The position numbers were made by a program, and so were the translations under genes. This document shows positions 8,361 to 16,828 of a stretch of DNA of 64,000 nt, in pieces (positions within the stretch are counted from its first letter, which is position 1; each line of letters opens with the position of its first letter). A model generated the notes under the pieces. It worked only from the letters and a program-made list of their open reading frames with translations, did no database searches and was not told the origin of the DNA. This stretch comes from Bradyrhizobium sp. ISRA464 (lineage in GTDB: Bacteria; Pseudomonadota; Alphaproteobacteria; Rhizobiales; Xanthobacteraceae), in NCBI RefSeq assembly GCF_029910095.1, contig NZ_CP094526.1, forward strand, positions 868,001-932,000, written 5' to 3'.

Positions 8361-8524
8361 CGGGGCATTCCTTGAATCATCGCAAAGTCCTTCTCGCAAA
8401 AGAACTTTCGCTGATTCGCGCCCCGATGCGCCTCAACACTGTGAGAAATGCGGGCTAGCGTGCCGTCCGCTGCGCGGCCATCCTGGAATTGCTCTCGGAG
8501 CAATGTAGCGGAGGCGCTGATCTG

Positions 8525-8554
8525 CTACCTCGCCCCGCAAGCGGGGCGAGGTAG
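8525..8554 (-). terminator. Hairpin downstream of polA
   Basis: A perfect 14-bp stem (CTACCTCGCCCCGC at 8525-8538 with its complement at 8541-8554) around a 2-base loop, 8 bases past the polA stop. No T tract follows on the minus strand, so it may stabilise or end the transcript with a factor. Confidence 0.6.
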
Positions 8555-8561
8555 GGTTTCT

Positions 8562-11500
8562 TCAATGCGCCTCGTCCCAGTTGGTCGCAGCGCGCGCGTC
8601 GACCTGCAGCGGCAGCGACAGGGCCACCGCCGGGAAGGGCGCGTCCTGCATCACCTTCTGCACCACCGGCAGCGTGGCCGCGACCTCGTCATCGGGCACC
8701 TCGAAGATCAATTCGTCATGCACCTGCAGCAGCATCTGTGCCGACAGCTTCTTCTCGGCGAGTGCGTCCTCGATCCGGATCATGGCGCGGCGGATGATGT
8801 CGGCCGCGGTGCCTTGCAGGCGGGCGTTGATCGCGGCGCGCTCATTAAAGGCGCGCACCGAGGCGTTCGAAGCCTTGATGTCGGGGTAGTAGCATTTGCG
8901 GCCGAACAGCGTCGTGACGTAGCCGTTGCGGCGGCAGAAATCCTTGGTCTCGTCCATGTAGGCGCGGATGCCCGGGAAGCGCTCGAAATACTTCTTGATG
9001 TAGGCGGAGGCCTCCTCGCGGGCGATGCCGAGCTGGTTGGCAAGCCCGAAGGCCGAGATGCCGTAGATGATGCCGAAATTGATCGCCTTCGCGCGGCGGC
9101 GCACCTCGCTCGGCATGTCCTTGATCGGCACGCCGAACATTTCGGACGCAGTCATCGCGTGAATGTCGAGCCCGTCGCGGAACGCCTGGCGCAGCACCGG
9201 CACGTCGGCGATCTCGGCGAGCAGCCGCAATTCGATCTGCGAATAGTCCGCCGACACCAGCTTGTGGCCGGGGGTGGCGATGAAGGCGCGGCGGATCTTG
9301 CGGCCGTCCTCGGTGCGAACCGGGATGTTCTGCAGGTTCGGCTCGTTCGACGACAGCCGGCCCGTCGTCGTCGCCGCCAGCGCGTAGGTCGTGTGCACGC
9401 GGTGAGTCTGCGGGTTGACGTAGTTCGGCAGCGCGTCGGTGTAGGTCGATTTCAGCTTCGAGACCTGCCGCCACTCCAAAATCTTCCTCGGGAATTCGTG
9501 ACCCTGCTCGGCAAGCTCGTCGAGCACCTGCGCGGTGGTCGACCATGCGCCGGTCTTGGTCTTGGTGCCGCCGGGCAATCCCATCTTGCCGAAGATGATG
9601 TCGCCGATCTGCTTCGGGCTGCCGACATTGATCGGCTCGCCCGCGATCTCCTGGATCTCGGCCTCGACGCGCGCGGCGGTCTGGGCGAAATCGCCCGACA
9701 GGCGCGACAGCACCTGGCGGTCGATCGAGATGCCGCGCCGCTCCATCCGCGCCAGCACCGACACCAGCGGCCGCTCCAGCGTCTCGTAGACCGTCAGCAT
9801 CCGCTCGGCGATCAGGCGGGGCTTCAGCACGCGCCACAGGCGCAGCGTCACGTCGGCGCTTTCGGCCGAATACTCCGCGGCCTTGTCGATCGCGATCTGA
9901 TCGAAGGTCAGCCTGCCCTTGCCGCTGCCGACGAGCCCGCCATAGTTGACGACGGCATGGCCGAACCAGCGCTCGGCCAGCGCCTCCAGCGCATGCGAGC
10001 CGCGGCCGGCATCGAGTGCGTAGGACATCAACTGCGCATCATCATAGTTGCGCAGCGTGATGCCGTGCTGCGCCAGCAGCACCGCGGCGAACTTGACGTT
10101 GAAGCCGACCTTCTGGATGCCCGCCGATTCCAAGAACGGCTTCAGCGCATCCAGCGCCTCGGCGGTCTTGAGCTGGCCCGGCGCAAGCCCCGCGTCGAAC
10201 AGGCCTGCGCCGCCGCCGGGCTGCTTGTGGCCGAGCGGCACATAGCAGGCCTCGTTGGGCGCCAGCGCCAATGCCAGTCCGGAGAGCTCAGCCTGCATCG
10301 GGTCGATCGATTCGGACATCGCCTCGACAGCGAAATGACCGGTGTCGTGCACGCGCGCGAGGAACGTCTGCAGTTGATCGAGCGTGCCGATCGCCTGGTA
10401 GGCCTTGCGATCGAAGCCGATCTTGCGGATCGCCTCGCCGCGGGTCTCTGCGAGCGTGGCCGGCGTGCCCTTCAGGCTGGAGGCCTTGTCGTCCCGGGCG
10501 CCGGTCGGCTTGGTGCGCTCTTTCGCCGTTGGGGCCGTGCGCCCGGCAGCCTCCTGTCCGGGCCCGGGCGTCGGCTTCACGTCCGAGGGCGGCAGTGGTG
10601 AGAACACGCTCGCGCCGCTCCTGTTGCCGGGATCGGCCTCGACGTCGGCCGGGTCGATCTGCGAATAGTCGGCGACACGGCGGGTGAGGGTGGAGAACTC
10701 CATCGCCTTGAGGAAGGCAATCAGCTTGCGCGCGTCGGGCTCGTGCACCGCAAGATCGTCCAGCGGCACTTCGAGATCGACCTTGTCGTCGAGCAGCACG
10801 AGCTGGCGCGAGATCCGCGCCTTCTCGGCATTCTCGAGCAGCGCCTCGCGCCGCTTCGGCTGCTTGATCTCGGTGGCGCGGAACAGCAACTGGTCGAGGT
10901 CGCCGTACTCGATGATGAGTTGCGCCGCGGTCTTGACGCCGATGCCGGGAACGCCAGGCACGTTGTCGGTGGAGTCGCCGGCCAGCGCCTGCACCTCGAC
11001 CACCTTCTCCGGCGGCACGCCGAACTTCTCGATCACCTCTTCGCGGCCGATGCGGCGATCCTTCATCGTGTCGTACATCACGACCTTGTCGTTGACGAGC
11101 TGCATCAGGTCCTTGTCCGAGGACACGATTGTCGTGGTCGCGCCGCGCTCGCTGGCCTGCCGCGCATAGGTCGCGATCAAATCGTCGGCCTCAAAACCGA
11201 TCTGCTCGAGGCAGGGCAGCTCGAAGGCGCGCACCGCCTCGCGGATCAGCGCGAATTGCGGGATCAGGTCGTCCGGCGCCGGCGGCCGGTGCGCCTTGTA
11301 CTCGGCATAAAGCTTGTTGCGGAAGGTGATCTCCGACTTGTCGAACACGATCGCCAGATGGGTCGGCCGGTTGTCCTCCGGCATGTCGCGCAGCAGCTTC
11401 CACAGCATGTTGCAGAAGCCGAGCACGGCATTGACCTGCAGCCCGTCGGATTTGCGGTTCAGCGGCGGCAGTGCGTGATAGGCGCGGAAGATGTAGGACG

Positions 11501-11612
11501 AGCCGTCGACCAGGAAGACGTGGTCGCCCTTCGCCGTCGCCTTGGCGGCAACGGGCTTTGGCGCGGTCTTGGAAGCGGGCTTGGCGGGGGCTTTGGGGGC
11601 TGTTTTCGGCAT
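8562..11612 (-). CDS. polA: DNA polymerase I
   Basis: A 1,016-residue DNA polymerase I for repair and Okazaki-fragment processing. The 5' nuclease domain (about 30-320) is intact (VDGSSYIFRAYHA, AGDSTDNVPGVPGIG). A Pro/Ala/Lys-rich linker spans about 320-395. The polymerase domain (about 600-1016) has motif A with D789 and E794, the O helix RRRAKAINFGIIYG, and motif C H965-D966-E967. The 3'-5' exonuclease domain (about 405-595) looks inactive: the positions of E. coli D355, E357, D424 and D501 are E430, M432, A509 and S585. A Lys/Ala/Pro-rich N-terminal extension of about 28 residues precedes the nuclease domain. Confidence 0.95.
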   Translation of the reverse strand: MPKTAPKAPAKPASKTAPKPVAAKATAKGDHVFLVDGSSYIFRAYHALPPLNRKSDGLQVNAVLGFCNMLWKLLRDMPEDNRPTHLAIVFDKSEITFRNKLYAEYKAHRPPAPDDLIPQFALIREAVRAFELPCLEQIGFEADDLIATYARQASERGATTTIVSSDKDLMQLVNDKVVMYDTMKDRRIGREEVIEKFGVPPEKVVEVQALAGDSTDNVPGVPGIGVKTAAQLIIEYGDLDQLLFRATEIKQPKRREALLENAEKARISRQLVLLDDKVDLEVPLDDLAVHEPDARKLIAFLKAMEFSTLTRRVADYSQIDPADVEADPGNRSGASVFSPLPPSDVKPTPGPGQEAAGRTAPTAKERTKPTGARDDKASSLKGTPATLAETRGEAIRKIGFDRKAYQAIGTLDQLQTFLARVHDTGHFAVEAMSESIDPMQAELSGLALALAPNEACYVPLGHKQPGGGAGLFDAGLAPGQLKTAEALDALKPFLESAGIQKVGFNVKFAAVLLAQHGITLRNYDDAQLMSYALDAGRGSHALEALAERWFGHAVVNYGGLVGSGKGRLTFDQIAIDKAAEYSAESADVTLRLWRVLKPRLIAERMLTVYETLERPLVSVLARMERRGISIDRQVLSRLSGDFAQTAARVEAEIQEIAGEPINVGSPKQIGDIIFGKMGLPGGTKTKTGAWSTTAQVLDELAEQGHEFPRKILEWRQVSKLKSTYTDALPNYVNPQTHRVHTTYALAATTTGRLSSNEPNLQNIPVRTEDGRKIRRAFIATPGHKLVSADYSQIELRLLAEIADVPVLRQAFRDGLDIHAMTASEMFGVPIKDMPSEVRRRAKAINFGIIYGISAFGLANQLGIAREEASAYIKKYFERFPGIRAYMDETKDFCRRNGYVTTLFGRKCYYPDIKASNASVRAFNERAAINARLQGTAADIIRRAMIRIEDALAEKKLSAQMLLQVHDELIFEVPDDEVAATLPVVQKVMQDAPFPAVALSLPLQVDARAATNWDEAH

Positions 11613-11687
11613 GGCCGAAATTTAGGGATTTTTGCGGGAATTGACAGCCTTGCGTGTGTGGATTCTGGGTGTGCCGCACAGCCAATT

Positions 11688-11808
11688 GTCGTCCTGGCGA
11701 AGGCCAGGACCCATTACCCCGGGTGGCTGTTGTTGGGCTTCGCTGGGGCCCCAGCTTTGTCAAGCTGAGGCAGTCGTGGTTATGGATCCTGGCTTTCGCC
11801 AGGACGAC
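11688..11808. repeat. Second pair of the GIY-YIG-flanking repeat, without a gene
   Basis: A copy of the repeat at 549-582 occurs at 11688-11720 (GTCGTCCTGGCGAAGGCC...), and an inverted, slightly diverged copy at about 11782-11808. Only about 60 non-coding bases lie between them. It fills much of the gap between polA and the response regulator. Confidence 0.7.
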
Positions 11809-11864
11809 ATCAAAAGGCGCGGCTGGCTTTCGACGGGACGACGAGCAAATTACGGACGAGAAAA

Positions 11865-12602
11865 CTAAGCCTTATCGCCGGTCGGTGAGAACAGATAGCC
11901 GCCGCCCCGGATGGTCCGGATCACCGACGGCTTGGTTGGATCGAACTCGATCTTGCGGCGGATGCGCATGATGCGCAGGTCGACGGCGCGGTCGAAGGCT
12001 TCGGCATCGCGCGCATTGGCGAGTTCCAGCAGCCGCTCGCGCGACAGCACGCGCTTGGGATTGGCCGCGAACACCTTCAGCAGGCCGAATTCGGACGCCG
12101 TCAGCGGATGCTCATTTCCCTCGTCGTCGCGCAGCGCCTGGGCCTCGAGATCGAGCCATTTGGTGCCGAACCGCACCAGATGCTCCTTTTGGGCCTTCGC
12201 GCTCGCCGGCTCCGGCGCGGCCGCCTTCGCAGGTCCGCTTCGCCGCAGCACCGAGCGGATGCGCGCCATCAGCTCGCGCAGTTCGCAGGGCTTTGCGACA
12301 TAGTCGTCGGCGCCGAGCTCGAGCCCGACCACGCGGTCGATCGGGCTGGCAGTGGCTGTCAGCATGATAACGGGGACGTTGATGCGGCTCTTGAGGTCGC
12401 GGATGATCGACAGCCCGTCTTCCTCGGGCATATTGAGGTCCAGCACGACGAGATCGGGCGTGCTGGTCTCGATCTCCTTGCGCAGGCTCTTGCCGCCATC
12501 GCACAGCGTCACGCCGAAGCCGTGCATCTTGAGGTAATCGCCGACCATTTCGCGGGCCGGTGCCTCGTCATCGACAATGAAGATATGCGGTGTCTGGCTC
12601 AT
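11865..12602 (-). CDS. OmpR-family response regulator
   Basis: A 245-residue two-component regulator. The receiver domain is at about 5-118, with acidic pocket DDE at 11-13, phospho-acceptor D55 (VVLDLNMPEEDG) and K104. A winged-helix DNA-binding domain spans about 140-240 (LTASEFGLLKVFAANPKRVLSRERLLELA...DLRIMRIRRKIE). It is the last gene of a minus-strand operon. Its ATG overlaps the stop of the upstream kinase gene as ATGA, so translation is probably coupled. It is the likely DNA-binding output of the two kinases upstream. Confidence 0.93.
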   Translation of the reverse strand: MSQTPHIFIVDDEAPAREMVGDYLKMHGFGVTLCDGGKSLRKEIETSTPDLVVLDLNMPEEDGLSIIRDLKSRINVPVIMLTATASPIDRVVGLELGADDYVAKPCELRELMARIRSVLRRSGPAKAAAPEPASAKAQKEHLVRFGTKWLDLEAQALRDDEGNEHPLTASEFGLLKVFAANPKRVLSRERLLELANARDAEAFDRAVDLRIMRIRRKIEFDPTKPSVIRTIRGGGYLFSPTGDKA

Positions 12603-14347
12603 GATGTCTCTGTCGCCGGCAATGTAACCGTAAAGGTCGATCCTTGTCCGGGGCCTGGGCTCTGCGCGGTCACATGGCCGCCATGCATGTCGATGATGCG
12701 CTTGACGATCGAGAGCCCCAGGCCGGTCGAACTCTCGCCCGCGGTCGGCTTGGCCGACAGCCGCTGGAACCGGCCGAACAGCCGCCCGAGGTCCTCCGGG
12801 CTGAGCCCGGGGCCCTGGTCGGCGATGCGGATCACGGTGTTGTCGCCCTCGTGGCTGATCGTGACGGTGATCTTGCCGCCGATTGGCGAATATTTGATGG
12901 CGTTGCTGACCAGATTGTCGATCGCCTCGCGCATCCGGTCGGCGTCGCACATCGTGACGAATTGCTGCGGACCCGAGACCGAGATGCTCTGCTGCTTGTT
13001 GACCGCCGAAGGCTGGTTCGCCTCGGTCACCTCGTTGACGAGGGCTGCGACGTCGACCGGCTCGCGGCGGATGGTGATGTCGAAGGCATCCGCCATCGCG
13101 TCCGAGATCAGATGGTCGACCATCGAGGTCAGCCGCCTGGTGGCGTCCCTGATATGCTCGACCTGCGCCGTGACGTTTTCCTTCGGGGAGCCGGCGCCGA
13201 TCAATTCAGTCAGCATCTCGGTGCGACCGAGGATCACGCCGAGCGGATTCTTCAGGTCGTGGGCCACGGTGCCGAGGATTTCGTTCTTGAAGCCGTTGGC
13301 GCGCTGCAGCCGCAGCCACTGCGCCGACAGCCGCCGGTTGGCCTGCATCAGCGCGCGGGTGCGCTGCGCGACGCGGTCTTCGAGCTGGGTGTTGGCTTCG
13401 TGGAGCTGCTGGTACAGGATCACGTTGTCGAATGCGATCGACAGCCGGCTCGAGAAGATCTCGACCAGCGCGCGGTCGGTGTCTGAGAGCTGGCGCTCCG
13501 CCTGCAGGAGCACCACGACCTCGCGGCCGCTGCCGGTGCGCGAATAGAGCACGCTGCGGTGATCGGCGAATTCATTCTTGCGACGCTGGAAGGCGGCTTC
13601 CACCATCGCCCGCAGGTCGGGGTCGAGCGCCTTCGAGGAGGTGGTGCCGATGAAGCGGCTGTAGCAACCGGAGCAGGCCAGCACCGAGAAATCGTCGGCC
13701 GCGGCATTGCCGTTGTCGCGCAACACCAGGATGCCGGCGCAGTCGACATTCAGCAGCGAGGCGAGCTGGGTCAGCACGCCTTCGGCCAGCCGCTGCATCG
13801 ACTTGAAATCGTACAGCGTCGAGGCGGCGTCGATGATGATCTCGAGCCCGCGCCGCGTCTGCACCATGCGCTCGAGCTGCTGGTAGCTGCGCAGCGCGGC
13901 CGTCAGCGAGGTGAACAGCTTGTCGGCGGTGAGCTCGGTCTTCGCCTTGTAGTCGTTGATGTCGTACTGCACGATGACGCGCCGTTCCGGCGCCTGGCCG
14001 GGCTGGCCGGTGCGCAGGATGATGCGGACGGTCTCGTTCTTGATCTCGTTGCGGATGTATTCGACGAGCTCGAGGCCGGCGACGTCGGTCTCCATGATGA
14101 CGTCAAGCAGGACGGCAGCGACGTCGGGGTTGTCCCGCATCAGCGTGCGACCTTCGGCCGCGGAGTAGGCCGAGAGGATTTCCAGCGTCGCGCCGTTCAG
14201 ATTGTAGTCGCTGAGCGCGAAGCGGGTGCCCTCATGCACCGCTTGATCGTCGTCGATGACGGCGATCTTCCATTTGCGCGCCGGCGAATCCTCCAGGGGA
14301 CTCTCGGTATCGTCGATCAGGTGGAGGACATCGTCCTGTTCGGCCAT
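12599..14347 (-). CDS. Hybrid kinase: REC + DUF3369 + histidine kinase
   Basis: A 582-residue soluble protein with inverted domain order. An N-terminal receiver (about 25-150) has acidic residues 32-34 and D82 (VAAVLLDVIMETDVAGLEL). A central sensory region (about 165-310) resembles DUF3369/GAF, and coiled coils follow. HisKA has H363 (GTVAHDLKNPLGVILGR), then HATPase_c (NLVSNAIKYSP, DQGPGLS, STGLGLSIVKRI). No membrane segment. It probably receives phosphate from the membrane kinase upstream and passes it to the OmpR-type regulator downstream. It overlaps the upstream gene by 31 bases and the downstream one by 4. Confidence 0.9.
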   Translation of the reverse strand: MAEQDDVLHLIDDTESPLEDSPARKWKIAVIDDDQAVHEGTRFALSDYNLNGATLEILSAYSAAEGRTLMRDNPDVAAVLLDVIMETDVAGLELVEYIRNEIKNETVRIILRTGQPGQAPERRVIVQYDINDYKAKTELTADKLFTSLTAALRSYQQLERMVQTRRGLEIIIDAASTLYDFKSMQRLAEGVLTQLASLLNVDCAGILVLRDNGNAAADDFSVLACSGCYSRFIGTTSSKALDPDLRAMVEAAFQRRKNEFADHRSVLYSRTGSGREVVVLLQAERQLSDTDRALVEIFSSRLSIAFDNVILYQQLHEANTQLEDRVAQRTRALMQANRRLSAQWLRLQRANGFKNEILGTVAHDLKNPLGVILGRTEMLTELIGAGSPKENVTAQVEHIRDATRRLTSMVDHLISDAMADAFDITIRREPVDVAALVNEVTEANQPSAVNKQQSISVSGPQQFVTMCDADRMREAIDNLVSNAIKYSPIGGKITVTISHEGDNTVIRIADQGPGLSPEDLGRLFGRFQRLSAKPTAGESSTGLGLSIVKRIIDMHGGHVTAQSPGPGQGSTFTVTLPATETS

Positions 14348-16398
14348 TGACTGGTTCCGTCGGCTGCTGGGTCAGTGATAGTGGGCACGCCCTTGGCGAT
14401 CCTCGGCATGATAATGCGAAAAGTGGTGCCTTGTCCCACCCTTGACTCCAGCATCATGCGTCCGCCGAGCTGCTGGGTGACGAGGTTGTAGACGATGTGC
14501 AGGCCAAGACCGGTGCCGCCCTCGTTGCGGCGCGTCGTGAAGAACGGGTCGAACGCCTGCCGCTGCACGTCCGGCGTCATGCCGGCTCCGTCGTCGGCGA
14601 AGATGATCTCGATATCGTCGGCCCCGCGTGCCCGCGCCGAGATCGAGATCGCGCCGGAGCGGCCGTCCGCGAAGGCATGATTGACGGCGTTGAGGAAAAG
14701 ATTGGTTAAGATTTGCCCATAAGCGCCGGGGTAGCCGTCGATCAGGAGGCCCTCTGGCACATCGACCGTTAGCGTGACGGCGGCCTTCTTCAGCACCGGC
14801 CGCAGGCTCGCGACGATCTGGTCGGTTGATTCAGTTAAGTTGAACTGGCGCCGCTCGGCGTGCGACCGGTCGACGGCGACCTGCTTGAAGGACTGGATCA
14901 GCTCGCCGGCGCGCTGCAAATTGGCGACGAGCTGCTGCGATGCATCGCGCGAGCTACGGACGAATTCGTCGAGCTTCGAGCGGCGCAGCGGCCCGCTCTT
15001 CAGCTCGCTTTCGAACATTTCGGCGCGCCGGGCGAAGCTCGAAGCGACCGTGAGGCTGATGCCGATCGGATTGTTGACCTCGTGCGCGACGCCGGCGACA
15101 AGGCCGCCGAGGGCCGCGAGGCGCTCGGCATCGATCAGGTTCTGCTGTGCGGCGTTGAGCTCGAGCAGCGCGCTCTCGGCCTTTTCCTTGGCGGTGCGCA
15201 GCTCGTCCTCGGTCTTGCGCTTGGCGATGGCGTTCTCGCGGAACACCTCGACGGCGCGGGCCATCGCGCCGACCTCGTCCTTGGCCGATGCCCCCTGCAC
15301 CGGCCGGTCGAGATCGCCCGAGGTGATGGCGCGCATCGACGCCATGATCTGCGCCAGCGGCAGCCGGATCGACAGCGCGATCATCACACCGGCGGACATG
15401 ATGACGCCGAGGAAGATCACGGCGATCGACAGCACCCTGCGCGAGATGGATGACAGTGTCCTGTCGAAGGTCTCCTGCGCCTTCTGCTCGCGCTGGCGCA
15501 TCTTGGCCGAGAGATCGTCGATCGCGCCGATTGCGTCGGCCTGGCTGGCGTCGATGGTGTTGCGCAGCAGCTCGGTGCGGTTGGCGAGTTGCTCGCTCAG
15601 CCTGGCGAGACCGTCGCGCAACTCCGCTGTCTTGACGTTGAGCCGCGCCAGCGCCATGCGCTGCAAGTCGTTCTCCGCAAGATCGGTCATGATCGGGATC
15701 GTCTTCTCGATCGTGTCGGTGTTGCGGCGGGCTTCCTCGGCCGATTCCGGAGCGAGCGACAGATAGTAGGTGTTGGCAGCGACCAGGAGCGACGTGAACG
15801 CTTCGCGGGACTTGCCGAGCGCCGGCCAGATCTGCGCGTCGCGATGGCCGGTCGCGCCCTCGATGATCGAATAGAGGCCCGCCATGTCCCTGGTCGGCGC
15901 CAGCACCTGCTCGTTATAGGTCTTGGATATCTTGGCCTGCACGGCGCGCAATTCGCCGAAGCCGTCGAGGAAGCGGCTGGTGACGCGTTCAAGCTCCTCG
16001 ACCGACCCCGACAGCATCGGGTCGGTCGAGGCGCGCGTCGTCAGCGTGCCGAGCACGGCCTCGCGCAGCAGCAGGATCTCCGCGAACAGGTCTGGGCTTG
16101 GCTGATTGATGTAGCGATGGATCAGGTTTTGCAGGCGGCTCGTCTCGCTTTCGAGATTGGCCAGGATCCTGTCGGATTTCCGCACCTGGCGGACATCCTC
16201 CCAGGCCGAGCCGAGCACCTTGGAGCCGTTCCAGATCAGCACTGCGAGCACGATCACGACGGCGGAGTTGAGCAGCGCGATCGACAGGATGCGCCAGCGG
16301 ATCGGCACCGACCGCAGCAACTGGACGATACGGAAACGGCCCTGCGGGCCGAAGCCCGGCGGCGGTCCTGCATTCCTGTCCTGTTGCGGCGCCGCCAA
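14317..16398 (-). CDS. Membrane sensor histidine kinase with HAMP
   Basis: A 693-residue inner-membrane sensor. Transmembrane helices at about 36-57 and 322-344 bracket a largely helical periplasmic domain of about 265 residues. HAMP follows (about 345-395), then a coiled coil, an H-box with H439 (LVAGVAHEVNNPIGISL), an N-box (NLFLNAVNHAF), DDGAGM and GGTGLGLHIV. This HEVNNP-type kinase core is common in sensors without their own receiver. The start is TTG at 16398, seven bases after the stop of the small upstream gene; no earlier ATG is available. It is the second gene of the operon. Confidence 0.9.
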   Translation of the reverse strand: MAAPQQDRNAGPPPGFGPQGRFRIVQLLRSVPIRWRILSIALLNSAVVIVLAVLIWNGSKVLGSAWEDVRQVRKSDRILANLESETSRLQNLIHRYINQPSPDLFAEILLLREAVLGTLTTRASTDPMLSGSVEELERVTSRFLDGFGELRAVQAKISKTYNEQVLAPTRDMAGLYSIIEGATGHRDAQIWPALGKSREAFTSLLVAANTYYLSLAPESAEEARRNTDTIEKTIPIMTDLAENDLQRMALARLNVKTAELRDGLARLSEQLANRTELLRNTIDASQADAIGAIDDLSAKMRQREQKAQETFDRTLSSISRRVLSIAVIFLGVIMSAGVMIALSIRLPLAQIMASMRAITSGDLDRPVQGASAKDEVGAMARAVEVFRENAIAKRKTEDELRTAKEKAESALLELNAAQQNLIDAERLAALGGLVAGVAHEVNNPIGISLTVASSFARRAEMFESELKSGPLRRSKLDEFVRSSRDASQQLVANLQRAGELIQSFKQVAVDRSHAERRQFNLTESTDQIVASLRPVLKKAAVTLTVDVPEGLLIDGYPGAYGQILTNLFLNAVNHAFADGRSGAISISARARGADDIEIIFADDGAGMTPDVQRQAFDPFFTTRRNEGGTGLGLHIVYNLVTQQLGGRMMLESRVGQGTTFRIIMPRIAKGVPTITDPAADGTSQWPNRTMSST

Positions 16399-16405
16399 GT
16401 TCCGG

Positions 16406-16654
16406 TCACTCCACCTTGCGGATGCGTTCGATCAGCGCGGCTGCCGCGGGATCGCGCTCGGCGTTGGCATGGACGCCGGCCATCGCAGCCTCGAACGGCT
16501 TACGGTCGAAATCGGTCACGATCTTGACGCCGGAGTCCTCCGCCTGCGCGCGGAATTCGCGCGCAAGCGCATGCGCCGAATCTGCCATTGGCAACAGCGC
16601 GACGACGAGCGTCATGGTCCGCGAAAGGCAGGCGCGGCGGTACACAGGCAACAA
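16406..16654 (-). CDS. Short remnant resembling a TRAP DctP binding protein
   Basis: An 82-residue reading frame at the head of the kinase operon. It has a plausible export signal (YRRACLSRTMTLVVALLPMADSAHA), then a helical tail (SGVKIVTDFDRKPFEAAMAGV ... ALIERIRKVE). That tail reads like the extreme C-terminus of DctP-family TRAP binding proteins, while the 250-odd residues expected between are absent. TTG at 16654 or GTG at 16648 would be the start; AAGGGG lies upstream. I infer an internally deleted binding-protein gene. It could instead be a genuine small periplasmic ligand of the sensor. DctP similarity is from memory. Confidence 0.5.
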   Translation of the reverse strand: MLPVYRRACLSRTMTLVVALLPMADSAHALAREFRAQAEDSGVKIVTDFDRKPFEAAMAGVHANAERDPAAAALIERIRKVE

Positions 16655-16828
16655 TTCCCCTTGTGATTTGTGTCCAGGGCGGGAAGAAAAGGTTCAACAC
16701 ATTTTTAGCAGAAGGCCGGTGGTTCGCCCATTGGCCAAATCGTTAATTCCGCGCTGCAACCACGAGCATAGATTGAAACCGCCGACGTGGCGGCTTATGA
16801 CGGCACGTCGCCACCGGGAACGGTCATC

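Larger units (their letters stand above)
4867..8458. mobile_element. IS1380-family insertion sequence, split by a group II intron
   Basis: The terminal inverted repeat is CTAGCCCGCATTTCTCACAG. The right copy is intact at 8439-8458 (reverse complement). The left copy is 4867-4883 and is completed by the bases at 6810-6812, after the intron. Removing the intron leaves about 1,666 bp, the usual IS1380 size, with one transposase on the minus strand. I see no target-site duplication: the left flank reads GCACTT and the right flank CGTGCC. Confidence 0.9.

Noticed and set aside
4860..8460. Target-site duplication for the IS1380 element
   Set aside because: The flanks do not match over 4-5 bases in any register; GCAC and CGTGC are inverted, not direct, so not a duplication.
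8448..10601. 717-codon open frame on the plus strand
   Set aside because: It lies wholly antisense to polA, reads as Arg/Leu/Gly/Asp-rich low-complexity sequence typical of GC-rich shadow frames, and has no domain or ribosome site.
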